Assembly: GCA_028641055.1 (NCBI GenBank)
Contig: CM054062.1
Location: 136,442,682 to 136,506,681 of the forward strand
Length of the DNA: 64,000 nucleotides
Origin: Alopecurus myosuroides
Lineage: Eukaryota; Streptophyta; Magnoliopsida; Poales; Poaceae
Direction: 5' to 3'
The notes under the pieces were generated by a model that had not been told where the DNA came from, made no database searches, and worked only from the letters and a program-made list of their open reading frames with translations. The position numbers and the translations under genes are program-made. The stretch's first letter is position 1, and each line of letters opens with the position of its first letter. Below, one piece after another: positions 10,162-22,952 of the stretch.

Positions 10162-13100
10162 TGTAGCGTTCCCACATTTAAATAATGTAAGAACATCTGT
10201 GTTATTGTGCTAGTCCCTGGATGAACTGCTAGTACCACAGTAAAAAATGAAAATTCATGCAAATGCATCAAAATCTATTACATCGCATGATCCAGTCTTT
10301 ACACAAATAGTATTACAAATTGCATAGTCTTAGAAGACTAGCAGAAAACAAAGAAATACAGCGAAAAACATAGTACACCATTGAGCCTCATCTTCTTCAT
10401 GTGCCACGGGCAAAACATGCTGGTGATAGACTCGAGATCCTAACAAAATCCTCACTCGTCTTCAGAATCATCTACAGGATGGAATATGCAGCCACAGGGG
10501 GGTCAATGCAATTTAATGTATTGGCAAGTAACATTATGGTGGATATAAATGGCAAGACTAATACTACATGCTTATTTGGTTGGGTGTAGTTTTGGCTAAG
10601 TTTTGCATAGAGCCAGTTTTCTCCTATCTCTTTTGTAAAACAAACTTTTCTTTCCAAAGGGTGGCATCATTGGACTGAAATCCAAGTACCACAACTACTG
10701 TTCACTTGGTCAAATTTTACTTATTCAAAATGGTGATATGATTCTTCCGTCCATCCTCGTCCAGCTGCTCGATGTTGTCCATAACCGGGGACATGGCTAA
10801 GATCTTAAGTTGTTGACTCTGCAGAGTTTGTGCACTTTCAACTTCAGACTCAAATTAACCCAAACATCCTATACACCCTGAGTGCATTAAGGAAAGGAGA
10901 AGAATTGAGACGAGATCTTTCAGAAGCAAGAATCCAACCCAATGGCAAGACCCGTTCCACCTATAATTATGCTACGTCTGCTTGTCAAGCCCAGGCTGAA
11001 TCCTCACAACTTAGTTGATCAAGACAGAGCCCATATGACTAAAGGCTGCACTAGAAGCAATATGAACTTGGGGAACATCTTAATCACTTTGTTCTTGGGT
11101 GGCATTCCTCAAGTGAGCACCCCTCGGGGAGACACTCAACTATCAATAGCCATGCACTACCAATTCCACCCAGGTGGTTCATTAAAGTTGTTACTTAGAA
11201 TTTTTCCACAACGTGAAGTAAAACAATTTGTAACATTGCATAGCATCTATCATGTTTAAGGCTATAAAGATAAGGTAAATATATGTCTACACACTACTAG
11301 GATAACTTAGTAAAATTTGCCTATCATGCATACTACTCAAAATCAACTAATGCATATAGAAAATAATGGGTGGATAGATGGTGTGTTACTTGCCTTGTTG
11401 AAGTTTGTGAAGTAATAACACTCTCTTCACAAAAATATCGTTGCTCTTCGTACAATCTATACATTGAAATACAATAACAAAATAAACAAGCATCCTAGTA
11501 ATCAAACATACGAGTGAAGAAAACATACAATGCAACAATCATGGCAAAAGGGGTTTAACCAAGTTGGCTAGGACAAGGTCAAAGTTTGAGTCTGAAAGAT
11601 TTACTTTCTCTTGGTTCCATACTTGTTAAGGGGGGTTTAAGAGTTCACTAAGGATGGTTTAGCTTGAGTTTGTAGTAATCAAACTTTCTTGAAACCATAT
11701 TTATCTAAGAAGTTCCAATAGTTCACCAAGGTGATCTCACTATCTTAACTAAAGTAAACATAGAGAAAATAATATAGAGTCTTGGGATTTTCCATTTGGG
11801 TCAATGGTTGGTCAAAAATAACTTGTTATTCTTCAACTTGTGTAGATTTTCTCCAAGTCTTCACATGCTTGTCTTCTTGAAGTTCATCTTCATGATTCCG
11901 TTACAGTCTTGTTTATTGGGATGGTGCATCTCTTGGTCTTGATAGATTCTTCATTGCTTTCTCACTAGTTGGTCCCAGGTGGGATGGGCAAAAAACACCA
12001 CTAAGTCAATTAGGAAAGAAGAAGAAAAGATAGAAAGAGAAAGGGGTTGGTCTTCTTCTTGATCTCTTCATGAATTTGCACTTCCTTGAGTTGCTTCTAA
12101 TTGTGGAGTCCAAGTCTTTTCTTCAAAATTTCTTCATTTATCTTCCTTGTAGCTCTTCATATTTCCACCAAGTTGATAATCAAGTTCCTTCTTGTGCTTG
12201 AGCCTTGATTTCCATTTTGCTAACTTGATGAATTCTTGAAGCAAGAATAGGGGAGCGGGGAAGTAGGTGGAAAACAATGGTACTAGTGCTTAAGGTTCAT
12301 TACTTGGTCATATATGTGATTAGCACATACAAGGGACTTGGTCTTGGCTCCAAAATAATCACAACAACAAAGGTAAAAAGGATAGAAACAACTTCTAAGA
12401 CATAAACAACTAGGTGGACTACTATGATGGATGTTTGGCTAAGATTACATGTTCATGGTTCAGGGGTGTCCAAAATGTTTAGGCACTAATCTATCTGGTT
12501 CAAGGTTACCAAATCGAGCAATTTTGCAAAAGGAACTATATAGAAATTATTTATGGAATTAAATATATGTAAAAAATACTCAAATAGATCACTTAATTCT
12601 AAAATCAAATTTAACTTGTTCAAAAATTATTTTGGGACAGAGGCTATGAAATTACACATCCTAAGGTTTCCAAATATATTTTATTTGCAATTTTTGGATT
12701 TGTAGAATTTGAATTATGCCAAAATTCATCAAACAAGCATATTTGAACTTGAACCAGTTTAAGTTTGTAAATTTTGAATTTGAACAATGCTAAAAGATTC
12801 TACATGTTGTGCTGATTTTAAAGAGTCCAAGTTTGTTAAATTTGGAGTTGTGGTTGAAAAGTTATGATGATTTCAATATACAGGGTCTTTTCTGCAAAAC
12901 TGCCAAAATTCTACCGGGAGATAATTCAAATTTAAAGGCTGGCAACGTGGCTCTCTCTGATTGGGCGCTGCTGCTGACTAGGCGCTAGCGTGGCACTGAC
13001 TGGGCTGGCTACATGATTGTTTCTTATTCGTTGATACCCCTTCGTTAAGTGAGTCTATCCTAGCCACAGGATCAAGATCTGACGGACAAGGATCAAATGG

Positions 13101-14502
13101 ATCTCACCTCGTCGGCGTGGCGGCCAGAAAATTGCGGGCGGTGGTGCCTCGGTGACCCGTGATGCATAATTTGACAGTGGCAGCGCTCCAGTAAACCGCT
13201 GAGCTCGGGTAGACCACCGAAAGGCGCGACCTTGGACGATGAAGCTCATGGAGGTGACATCATCGAGGCGCTTGTCCAATAGCGACGAAAGGAGGCAAAT
13301 GGAGCGGTGTGCACGGACAAAGAGCTCGGCTGTGGTTTCTCTCCCCGTCTCCCTGCGCAAAAAAATTAGAACCAATGCATCATAATGTGCGCCCGGTCAA
13401 GGAAGGAAGAAATAGACGAAGAAGAGGAGGCTCCATGACTTGGTGTCGTCGAAATTCTTATCGGACGGTGCAATTCGTAAGGAAATGAGAGGGGAAATGT
13501 AGAGTAGGAGGAGTGCTTTAAGGGAAAAGAAACGGAAAGGATTAAGACGGGTTTAATCGTCAGCAATCAAGAAAATTGATTCGGCAGTTTTACGGGCGTG
13601 TTCACCGTGAGAAATTAAGGAGGAAGAAGAAGACGATGAGGTGGAAGTGGCCCCACCTGTCGGTGATAGAGAAAGAGAGGGTTTGTGCGGGCTGTGGGCC
13701 GCTGTGTTGCGGAACTGATTGGACTGGGCCTTTTACTAGGCCCTTTGACGTTGCACGCGTGCGGAAAATAAGGGGACAGAGAGAGAGGGGAGTGGGCCGG
13801 GCCACGCTGCGGGTTAGGAGTCCGAGGGGGGCGGGCTGGCTGTGCCGCTTTTTTTCTCTATTTTTTTTTGTTCTTTTCCTTCTCTATGTTCTTTAATTGA
13901 TAACTTTTGATTAATACATCCAATTGACCCCAAACAAAATTCTATAATTTTGTAATATCTTTCTACTTCAAATTAAAACATTTGTATGTTTTTTCAACAC
14001 ATTTAAAATTAATTTATTTTCAAAATATGGTTATATTACTAATAGCTACTTAATGCCATTTTTCAAAATGGGAAATACTTAATTAGATAATTGGTGAAAT
14101 AAAATCAGAGGCATAACACATCTTAAAATATAGTCCTTTTCTCACAATGAATTTGGTGGAAAACATTTTGTTACTTGATACTTGATGTAGTAGTTGAAAA
14201 GTGATATAGTTATTATTATTTTTACTTTGAATATATTTTCAAAGTAGTATTTGAGTTAGAAACATTTTATGCAATAGGGTTTGCTAAATAGAAAAATTAC
14301 TTTGAATGAAGAAAACTTATTTGATTAAGGTTTAGGTTTATGGAAAACAAAGGCTTATTGGATATTCATTACAGTAACATTGGAGTATGACAAAATATTT
14401 CTTTTGTGGTTGAATTTTAGTTTTTTTTGTGGCTTACTTTAATAGAAAAAAGTTTTAATTTTTTGTGATTTTTGAGTTTCTCCAAAAATCAGGGATGTTA
14501 CA
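10162..14502 (-). mobile_element. Solo LTR of family-1 long-LTR element, reverse orientation
   Basis: Read on the minus strand it starts TGTAACATCCC (at 14502) and ends CGCTACA (at 10162), with perfect 5-bp TSDs. It aligns along its length to the LTR at 1323-5895 but in the opposite direction. For example, 10440-10660 is the reverse complement of 5400-5620, and 10740-10870 of 5160-5330. No internal domain is present, so this is a solo LTR left by recombination between the two LTRs of one insertion. A GC-rich block (12950-13850) is the counterpart of 2220-2960. On the minus strand it has tttcgctgt at 10358-10366, 196 bases from its 3' end. The ORFs read here are not conserved between copies and are not annotated. 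Confidence 0.85.
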
Positions 14503-15465
14503 AGCTCCGAAGAAAATATTCGCCAAATATACTAAAAATCCATGGAGATTATGTTTTGCCCAGAACAAAGACATGGTACAAAGGAGAGTCGTAAAGGAGG
14601 CCTGGGGCCATCAGAGGAGTGTCAGGCGCCCCCACACGCCACTCTTGGGGGTCATCCCGTGGCCCTGGGTACCGCCTCCCATCGACTCTTTGCCTATAAA
14701 TTACCTTTAACCCTAAAAACTTCGGGGACGAGAAATTTTCCACGAAATAGAGAACAGAGGTGCCTTCACCTGAAAAGTCCAAACAAGGTCTTCTGGAGTC
14801 CTGCTCCGGCACCCTGCCGAAGAGGGGGATAGTCACTGGAGGCCTCTACATCGCCATGATTGCCTCCAGAAAGATGTGTGAGTAGTTCATCCCGGGACTA
14901 CGAGTCCACGGCAGTAGGTGTTCTCTCCACTTTGTGCCACCATGTTTAGATCTTGTGAGCTTCCCTACATGATTAAGATCACCGTTATTTAATTGCTACA
15001 TGTTGTGTTTGTTGGGATCTGATGAACCATGAGATTATGATTATTTTGTCCATGTCATATTAAGATGCTTCACTTATATATTTAGAGTGTTTTAATCTTG
15101 TCTTGCAATGCTCTCCGGTGTGCATTATTTCCTTGGCTAAGTTATTGTATGCACTTACAAGAGAGAATTTATATGCTAGATAGTGGGTTCATGCCTCCGT
15201 TGACCTGTGCCCGAGTGACAAAACGTGCGAGAGGGGGATGTAATGTTGCCACTAGGTAGAAAACAGCGGTGTTCTTGTCTACCAATGAGAATTATTTATT
15301 ACATTAAGTATTGTTATTAATGAATTCTTTTGATTCACACAAAGCAACCACTTGACTGATGGAACTTAATACCAGCGAGATTTGCTCGATTGTTGTCTCA
15401 AGGTGGCCTTTTAGTAATAGATGTTGCCGGATGGCGGTCTATTTTTCTTGACGTAATGCCTACAA
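14503..15465 (+). mobile_element. Gypsy A, part 2: middle of 3' LTR
   Basis: The sequence continues the LTR begun at 9998. It follows the same order of blocks as the LTR at 15657-17288: CG-rich promoter, leader after aaccctaaaaac, a gagagggggat stretch, the gatgtgtgagtagttcatcc block, and a tail ending near acgtaatgcc. It then changes to unrelated sequence at about 15466. Many substitutions show it is a diverged relative of the younger Gypsy next door. Confidence 0.75.
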
Positions 15466-15656
15466 TGTTAGAACCCGTAAACTTTATCTCCTCATAATAG
15501 TATTGTTATATGTCCATGATTTTTCAATTTCCTAGTGATACCTTTGATATGGATTTCCAAATGTAGTATGTAGCTCTTTATTGAACCAGAAAACAGGTGC
15601 TTGATGAGTAAAATTATTAAATCCATAGAAATCTTATTAATTTCTATGTTACCGGA
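15466..15656. other. Unassigned sequence interrupting Gypsy A LTR
   Basis: It begins TGTTAGAACCC and is not part of the LTR consensus seen in the neighbouring copies. It continues after the nested elements at 22953-24083 and 47127 to about 47165, so the original insert would be about 1.35 kb. No ORF with a recognisable domain and no clear terminal repeats were seen. Confidence 0.35.
15652..15656 (+). repeat. TSD (ccgga) of non-autonomous Gypsy, left
   Basis: ccgga lies here and at 22953-22957, flanking TG...CA termini. Confidence 0.9.
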
Positions 15657-17288
15657 TGATACGTCATAAACGTAATCCTTAATTTTTGATTTTCCATGTT
15701 GTTTTCATGACATATGCTACATGTGTCCTTCACACTTTATGCCATTTTTATCGATTTTCTGGGACTAACCTATTGACAAGATGCCACAGAGCCAGTTCTT
15801 GTTTTCTGCTATTTTTAGTTTCAGAAATGTTCTTCTGGACATATTCTCGGAATTGGATGATTCGAATCCCAGAAGTCTTAGAATTCACGGAGGATCCACG
15901 GAGTCCAAAAGAGACCCGGAGGAGGGGCCACATGGGCCCCACACCATAGGGCGGCGCGCCCCCTCGCCGCGCCATGGGGTGGTGTGGGCCCCCTGGCCGC
16001 CCACCGATGTCACTCTCTCGCCTATTTAGTCTCCTCGAAGGGTTAACCCTAAACACCAGAGCCTTTTCCACCAAAAAACATCCGCAACCTCCATCATCGT
16101 CAACCCTAGTTTGGGAGGATTCTGGAGTTGTCCTCAGCACCCTTCCGAGAGGGGGAATCATCGCCAGAGGGCTCTACACCACCATGCCCGCCTCCGTAAT
16201 GATGCGTGAGTAGTTCATCCTTGGACTACGGGTCCATAGCAGTAGCTAGATGGTTGATCTCTCCTCTTTATGCCTCATGTTTAGATCTTGTGAGCTACCC
16301 TACATGATCAAGATCATCTTATTGTAATGCCTCATGTTGTGTTTGCTAGGATCCGATGAATATTGAATGCTATGTCTATTGATTATCAATCTATCATGTT
16401 CCTTTCATGTGTATGTTATTTATAATCTTGCATGCTCTCTGTTGTTAGTAGATGCGCTGGCCAAGTAGATGCTAGTGACTCCAAGAGGGAGTATTTATGC
16501 TCGATAGTGGGTTCATGCCTCCTTTGCATCTGTGCTCAAGTGACAGAAACGTGACGGATGGAGGATGTGATGTTGCCATTAGGGAGAAAATAACAATTTT
16601 ACATTGTTTACATTTCACACTTTTCTTACTACGATTATCTGTTGCTTGCAACTTAATACCTAAAGTTTGTTCAGATGACATTCTGAGGGTGGATTTTTAG
16701 TCATAGATGCAGTTGGATGACGATCTATGTATCTTGTTGTAATGCCCACATGAATCACATATTAATCATCATGTCATGCATATGCACTATGGTGCAGCCT
16801 TTATATCTGTCAATTTCCCAGTTGTAATTTGTTTATCACACATGTTATCTATCTATCTTGGGAGAGACACCTCTAGTGAACTGTGGACCCTGGTCCTTTT
16901 TCATCATACTGGTAAACAATCAATGCAATCTCGATTTTCATACTGCTACTACTGTTTTACTACTGCCATTACTGTTCACTTTCATCTATGCAAACAAATA
17001 TTCATTTCCACACGGTACGTTTAACCTCTTTGTGTTCAGCAAAACCTGTGAGATAGACAACCTCACTACTTCGTTGGGGGCAAAGTGATTTGATTGTATT
17101 GTGTAGGTTCAACGTTGCTTCTGAACCGGTAGTGCGCCCTGCCACCTCAGCTGCATCAACCTTCGGAAGTGATTTCTTTCTCCTACTGGTCAACTTAACC
17201 TTGGTTTCTTTCTGAGGGAAAACTTTCTGTTGTGCTCTTCGTACCTTCCTCTTGGGGTCTCCCAACGAGTGCAAGATCTGCACCATCA
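15657..17288 (+). mobile_element. 5' LTR of the 7.3 kb Gypsy
   Basis: It starts TGATACGTC and ends CACCATCA. A GC-rich promoter block at 15930-16010 is followed by cctatttagtctcc (16020-16033) as a possible TATA-like element. The aaccctaaacacc leader and the agagggggaatcatcg and atgcgtgagtagttcatcc blocks recur in the 3' LTR and in Gypsy A. No gene is encoded. Confidence 0.9.
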
Positions 17289-17299
17289 AGCACTTTTTC

Positions 17300-17317
17300 G
17301 GGCGCCGTTGCCGGGGA
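17300..17317 (+). other. Primer binding site (tRNA-Asp type)
   Basis: gggcgccgttgccgggga, 11 bases after the 5' LTR, matches 17 of 18 bases of the complement of the plant tRNA-Asp 3' end (expected first base T). It is the minus-strand priming site. Confidence 0.85.
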
Positions 17318-17498
17318 GAAAGAGAATTTCTGCAAGGGGAGTCTCTCACTTCCAATATCTTTACTTTCTTATTGTTTTGCTTAGTTTATTTTATTTTTCT
17401 TGTTTGCTTCTCTTTATCGAAAACACAAAAAATTAGTTCTTATTATAGTTAATATTTTTTTATCCTGTTTTAATATTGCTTTATTATACTTGCTATAA

Positions 17499-18718
17499 AT
17501 GTTTGATGTCTTTGAAACTAGATCTTATTGTCAAGATGGGTTCATGGAAGAACAACAAAAATATTATAAGGAATACCGCTTGTCACAAAAAGGGATACAC
17601 TTATGGGAGAAAATTAATAAATTGCATAACTATGCTAAAATCTTGTGCTCTACTTATAATGTTACTTATTGCTTTGATAAATCTTGTTGCTTTAGGAGGT
17701 ATAAACACCTCCCTTTTCAATTTGAGTGTAATTATAATGTTACCATATCTTCTAATGTTAAGGTAAATTATGAAATTTATGATGTGGAACAAATTGAAGA
17801 ATTTATTGCTTGGAAGGGTGCATTAAAAATTACTTATTTATTTAAAAATAATGATGATGCATCTTATAAATATGAGACCTATGATATACTTGAATTTTTC
17901 TTTGATAATTACAAGGAAGTAAATGGCTATATTCTTAAATATCTTTATAAATACTCTTAGCCAAAGGAAACTAATGCTTTGCAGGAGCCTATGGAAGAAG
18001 AAATTGCTGAATCTGAAGGCCCATTGGATGAAAAAGAGGAGGAGAGTGATGATCAAGAGGAGGAAGAATGGATCTACCCATGTCAACCTCCCAATGATAG
18101 TAACTCTTTAACTCATACCTTGTTCTATTTCAATCCATTCTACTTTGATAAATCTTATGATAATCCTCTATTTATTCCAACTACTTATGCACGTTAATGA
18201 GGAAGTTTGTTTAGAAAATTTATATGATTATGCTCTAGATGATGGTCCTATGTTACTTGATGTTATAAATTATAATGCTGATGAAAATAGGATTGCTATA
18301 ATGTGTCCCATACCTTTTAAGAGTGACCAATCATCTTGTTTTGCTATTGCTAAAAGTGAGAAAGAAGAGGTCTTTATTTTAAATTTTGATCCCACTATTT
18401 TTGAGCTTGATATGAATTGTGTGCTTATAGACCATGAAAAAACATGCTTTATGTGATAATTATGTTGTTGAGTTTTCTCATGATTCTACTGAAAATTATT
18501 ATGATAGAGAAAAATATGGTTGTAGGAATTTTCATGTTACTAAAACACCTCTCTTTTTGTTGAAAGTTTTGAAATTGCTCTTGTTCTACCTTCCCATGTT
18601 TTCTAGTTCGAGCTTCTTTAATTTATTTCTTTACAAGATTCCTATTCATAGGAAATGGGTTAGACTTAAATTTGTTTTATACTTTCTTCTTTATGCTTCT
18701 CTAGTTGAAAACACTTGA
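17499..18718 (+). pseudogene. Degenerate gag-like ORF of non-autonomous Gypsy
   Basis: The frame opens with 153 codons (17499-17960), meets a single TAG at 17958, and continues in the same frame to 18197 through a strongly acidic segment (residues about 165-195, many E and D). It then shifts frame near 18190 and again near 18440 and ends at 18718. The second part contains LYDYALDDGPMLLD and a C-terminal hydrophobic stretch. Similar YALDDGP-type proteins occur in non-autonomous Triticeae Gypsy elements and have no known enzymatic function. They may be structural, gag-like proteins. There is no zinc knuckle. One stop and two frameshifts mean this copy no longer makes the full protein. Confidence 0.55.
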
Positions 18719-19429
18719 TTCCATTTTTCTCGGCCTAGCTAAAAGGCGTTAAAGAAAAGCACTTCTTGGAAGATAACCCATGGTTTTATTTTTGCTTTGT
18801 GTTTCTCTATTTTTTTTGAGTCAAGGGATTGTATACTTCTATAGCAACTCCTTTATGTCTTTATTTTCATGTATTAGTTGTGCCAAGTAGAGTTTCTAGC
18901 GAAAGTTGGAGTTGGTTTTGGATTTCTGCACAGGAAACAGATTTCTGTTGTCCACCGTAAAAAATCGCATAATTCACAGAAAGATCAAAATGGCCTGAAA
19001 ATTTGTTTGTGCTTATTCCTTAGCTAATTCCGAAACTTTTTCTTTCCTTATGTTTTTCGATCTGAGCAACTTAAGTGCCCCAAAAAAATTCGTCTTTACA
19101 GATTGTTCTGGTTTTGACAGATTCTGTCTTTTTACTTGCATTCTCTCTTTTACTATGTCAAGTTGATTTCTTTGCTCCACAAAAAATTAGTGTATGTAGA
19201 TAATGTTCAAAAATATCAATAATGCTTGTGTCCTTGCAGAACATGTGAGTTTTTAATTGTGCACTAAACCTCTAATGTGAATTACATTGAGTGTGTTGTG
19301 AAGGAAGTTTTCAAGGGTCAAGGGAAGAGGGTGATATAATGTGATCAAGAAGAGTGCAAGGTCAAAGCTTGGGGATGCCCCCATGGTTCATCCCAGCAAA
19401 TTCTAAGAAGACTCAAGCTTCTAATCTTA

Positions 19430-19448
19430 GGGATGCCCAAGGCATCCC
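19430..19448 (+). repeat. Perfect short inverted repeat (RNA hairpin candidate)
   Basis: gggatgcc, then caa, then ggcatccc forms a perfect 8-bp stem with a 3-base loop. A related half-site, ggggatgcccccatgg, lies 54 bases upstream. Comparable paired motifs occur in related Gypsy 3' regions. Confidence 0.7.
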
Positions 19449-21317
19449 CTTCTTCATGAACAATTTATCAGGTCACTTCTAGTGAAACTATATTTTTATT
19501 CGGTCACATCATATGATTTTTAAGTTGGAGCGTTTGTTTGTTTTTATTTTGTTTTGTTTTGTTTTCCTTGATGCAATAATATTGTTGGAACCTAGCATTC
19601 TTTGTGTGGGAGAGAGACACGCTCCGCTTTTTCATATGAATACTCATTACGCTCGTATTCTTAGTTTTTCTTTTAGTTGCTGCAAAATTCCTCTTAGCTC
19701 CTGTTTTTCATGCATCTCTTATTCAGATATGTTCGTTTTAGTAGAGTTGTGTTAGTACCCTATTTTTTCATTGCTATATCTCTTCGAGAGTTATTGTTTA
19801 GTATAAAATTTTTGGTGTTGGAAAGCAGTAGTATAATTTTTGTGCTTATAACGGTGCAATTAGAAGCTTGTATAGAATGTGACTAGACTTTTTCATGTCA
19901 TGCTAGATTTTATTTTAATTCTATGTTAGTATTGTTATTGTAGCATGACTTGTCTCAAATAGTTGAGATTGTTTCATGTGCAATTGAAAGAATCATGAGT
20001 TGTTGTTGTCATATTGAAGCATGAATTTGTGGTGCTCTCCTTCGAATGCTTTATTTGGTTGACTTGAAACATGCTTACACCATGTTTATGACTACAAACC
20101 AGTCACTTATAGCCTCTATGATCATTTAGTTTTTGAACTTGTAATACCATTTATGCTTTGTTCAATGATGTTTTTGTCGCTATGCATGATTATGGTCATT
20201 ATTGCTCTCTTGATTTGTCGCTTCCAATCTTTTGCTAGCCTCCACCTGTACTGAGTATGAGCTCTACTCGTGCATCCAACTCCCAAAAACCAAAGTTTGC
20301 CAAATGTGTCCACCATACCTACCTAGATGTGGTATTTAACTGCCACTCCAAGTAAATTTCTCATGTGCTACCTTTAAAACTTTCAAAATTATTCATGTTT
20401 TTGCTCCTGTTTTAGCTCATGAGGACGTAAATAGAGAATCTTTATCTCACTTGTTGATTGGATTTCACACCCTGGACTAGTGGCTTCATCCGGTTATCCG
20501 ATTGCTAGAAGAGCTGGCAGCTGGGTGCCCAGCCCCAAACTTAACACAAAAAATTATCTTCACTATTTTTGCCCCTGATTTATCAGTCAAAGCATAATTA
20601 TGTAAACAAAAGAGAAAGAGGGATGACCTTCTGACCTTAGTTGCGTCCTTCTATGGGAGATGATCTTGTGAAGTCTAGTTGGCTTGTGATGTACTGTATT
20701 TTCTGTTTACCATTTGTTGACATAAGCATACACCTCTCTAAAAAAAATGTTTTCAATACATCTGTTTAATAAAATAAAAAGCTCTAGCACATGAGTTAAT
20801 CCCTGCTTCCCTCTGCGAAGGGCCTTTCTTTTACTTTTATGTTGATTCTCCATCTTCTAACTTTATGCACAGTTGAGAGAGCATAGTTGCCATTCTGAGT
20901 TTAATGTGCATTTGTCGCAAAAACATTATTAATTGATTGATGTCGTGTTATTATTTGCTCTCAAATTATTTGTTCTAGTCATCCACTTGAACTTTGAAGG
21001 TGTCCTGGCATTTATGTTTTGCCCCATTTTAAGGACAAGAGAAATATCACTTTGCCATGTTTTCTCTATGCTTGAAACAAACGTATAACTTTTGAGTGCA
21101 TTATTATTCATGATCTTTTATTTGCGTTACTTTTCATGATGCAAGGTGATTGCTAAGTTTCATTGTTAAAATTATATCATCATGCTTGTGTTTAACGTCC
21201 TATGATCTCAGCTATACTTATGCTTTTACAATTTAGATGATCAAGTTTATGTTGGTAGCATGTCACCTCAGAAATTATCTGTTTTATCGTTTACCTACTC
21301 GAGGACGAGTAGGAACT

Positions 21318-21331
21318 AAGCTTGGGGATGT
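21318..21331 (+). other. Polypurine tract of the 7.3 kb Gypsy
   Basis: aagcttggggatgt abuts TGATACGTC at 21332. The same signal stands before Gypsy A's LTR at 9984-9997. Confidence 0.75.
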
Positions 21332-22952
21332 TGATACGTCATAAACATATCCTTAATTTCTGATGTTCCATGTTGTTTTCATGACATATTCGACATGTTT
21401 CCTTTACAATTAATGCCATTTTATTGATTTCGTGGGACTAACCTATTGACAAGATGCCACCGAGCCAGTTCATGTTTTCTGTTGTTTTACTTTCAGAAAA
21501 GTTCTTCTTTAAATATTCTTGGAATTGGACGATTCGAAGCCCAAATGTCTTAGAATTCCCGAAGAATCCACGGAGTCCAAAAGAGACCTGGGGGGCACAG
21601 GGGGGCCCACTCCATAGGGCAGCGGACCCCCCCCCCGGCCGCGCCATGGGGTGGTCTGGCGCCCCTGGCCGCCCACCGACGTCGCCCTCTCGCGTATTTA
21701 GTCTCCTCAAAGGGTTAACCCTAAACACCGGAGCCTTTTCCACCAAAAAACATCTGCAACTGCCATCATCGTCAACCCTGGTTCGGGAGGGTTCTAGAGC
21801 TCTCCCCAGCATCCCGTCAGGAGGGGGAATCATCACCGGAGGGCTCTAAGCCACCATGCCCGCCTCCGGAATGATGCATGAGTAGTTCATCCTTGGACTA
21901 CGGGTCCATAGCAGTATCTAGATGGTTGATCTCTCTTCTTTATGCCTTATGTTTAGATGTTGTGAGCTATCCTACATGATCAAGATCATCTTATTGTAAT
22001 GCCTCATGTTGTGGTTGCTGGGATCCGATGAATATTGAATGTTATGTCTCTTGATTATCAATCTATCATGTTTCTTTCATGTGTATGTTATTTATGATCT
22101 TGCATCCTCTCCGTTGTTAGTATATGCTCTGGCCAAGTAGATACTAGGGACTCCAAGAGAGAGTATTTATGCTCGATAGTGGGTTCATGCCTCCTTTGCA
22201 TCTGTGCTCGAGTGACAAAAATGTGACGGATGGAGGATGTGGTGTTGCCATTAGGGAGAAAACAACGATGTTTACATTACACACTTCGCTTACTCTGATT
22301 ATCTGTTGTTTGCAACTTAATAGCGAAGGTTTGATCGGATGACATTCTGAGGGTGTATTTTTAGTCATAGATGTAGTTGCATGACGGTCTATGTATCTTG
22401 TTGTAATGCCAGCATGAATCACATAGTAATCATCATGTCATGCATATGCACTACGGTGCAGCCTTTATATCTGTTAACTGCCCAGCTATAATTTGTTTAC
22501 CACACATGTTATCTATCTGTCTTGGGAGAGACACCTCTAGTGATCTGTGGACCCCGGTCCTTTTTCCTCATACTGATAAAACAATCACTGCAATCTCTGT
22601 TTTCATACTGCTGCTACTGTTTTACTACAGCCATCACTGCTCTCTTTCATCTACTTCAAACAAATATTATTTTCCACACGGTACATTTAACCTCTTTGTG
22701 TTTAGCAAAACCGGTGAGATTGACAACCTCACTACTTCGTTGGGGCAAAGTGATTTGATTGTGTTGTGTAGGTTCCATGTTGCTTCTGAACCGGTAGTGC
22801 GCCCTGCCACCTCAGCTGCATCAACCTTCGGAAGTGATTTCTTTCTCCTACTGGTCGATTCAACCTTGGTTTCTTTCTGAGGGAAAACTTGCTGTTGTGC
22901 TCTTCATACCTTCCTCTTGGGGTCTCCAACGAGTCCAAGATCTGCACCATCA
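21332..22952 (+). mobile_element. 3' LTR of the 7.3 kb Gypsy
   Basis: It aligns with 15657-17288 throughout, with scattered substitutions and small indels, for example a shorter CG-rich block at 21620-21650 and a run of nine C at about 21629-21637. It ends CACCATCA followed by the TSD ccgga. Visible divergence between the two LTRs implies the insertion is not recent. Confidence 0.9.

Larger units (their letters stand above)
18719..21331 (+). other. Non-coding 3' internal domain of the Gypsy
   Basis: About 2.6 kb without a conserved ORF. It contains family-typical blocks: ctcggcctagctaaaaggcg (18731-18750), the paired gcttggggatgcc (19368) and gggatgcc/ggcatccc (19430-19448) motifs, and a cactccaagtaaatttctcatgtgctacc block (about 20344). 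It ends with the polypurine signal aagcttggggatg at 21318-21330. Such long 3' regions are usual in this group and may hold packaging or RNA-structure signals. Confidence 0.7.
15657..22952 (+). mobile_element. Complete non-autonomous Gypsy retrotransposon (7.3 kb)
   Basis: The element has LTRs of 1632 bp (15657-17288) and 1621 bp (21332-22952), perfect 5-bp TSDs, a tRNA-Asp primer site, a degenerate gag-like ORF and a polypurine tract. The 4.0 kb internal region lacks protease, reverse transcriptase, RNase H and integrase. It must therefore have moved with enzymes from a related autonomous element. Its layout and non-coding 3' blocks (an aaggcgttaaag...aagataaccca segment near 18745, paired ggatgcc/ggcatcc motifs, a long AT-rich tail) match a group of Triticeae Gypsy families such as Sabrina and WHAM. 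I do not assign a specific name. Confidence 0.9.

Noticed and set aside
1323..14502. A giant foldback or TIR DNA transposon with 4.5 kb inverted arms
   Set aside because: The right arm alone has TG...CA ends and its own 5-bp TSD, and the left arm follows a polypurine tract. They are two separate LTR insertions.
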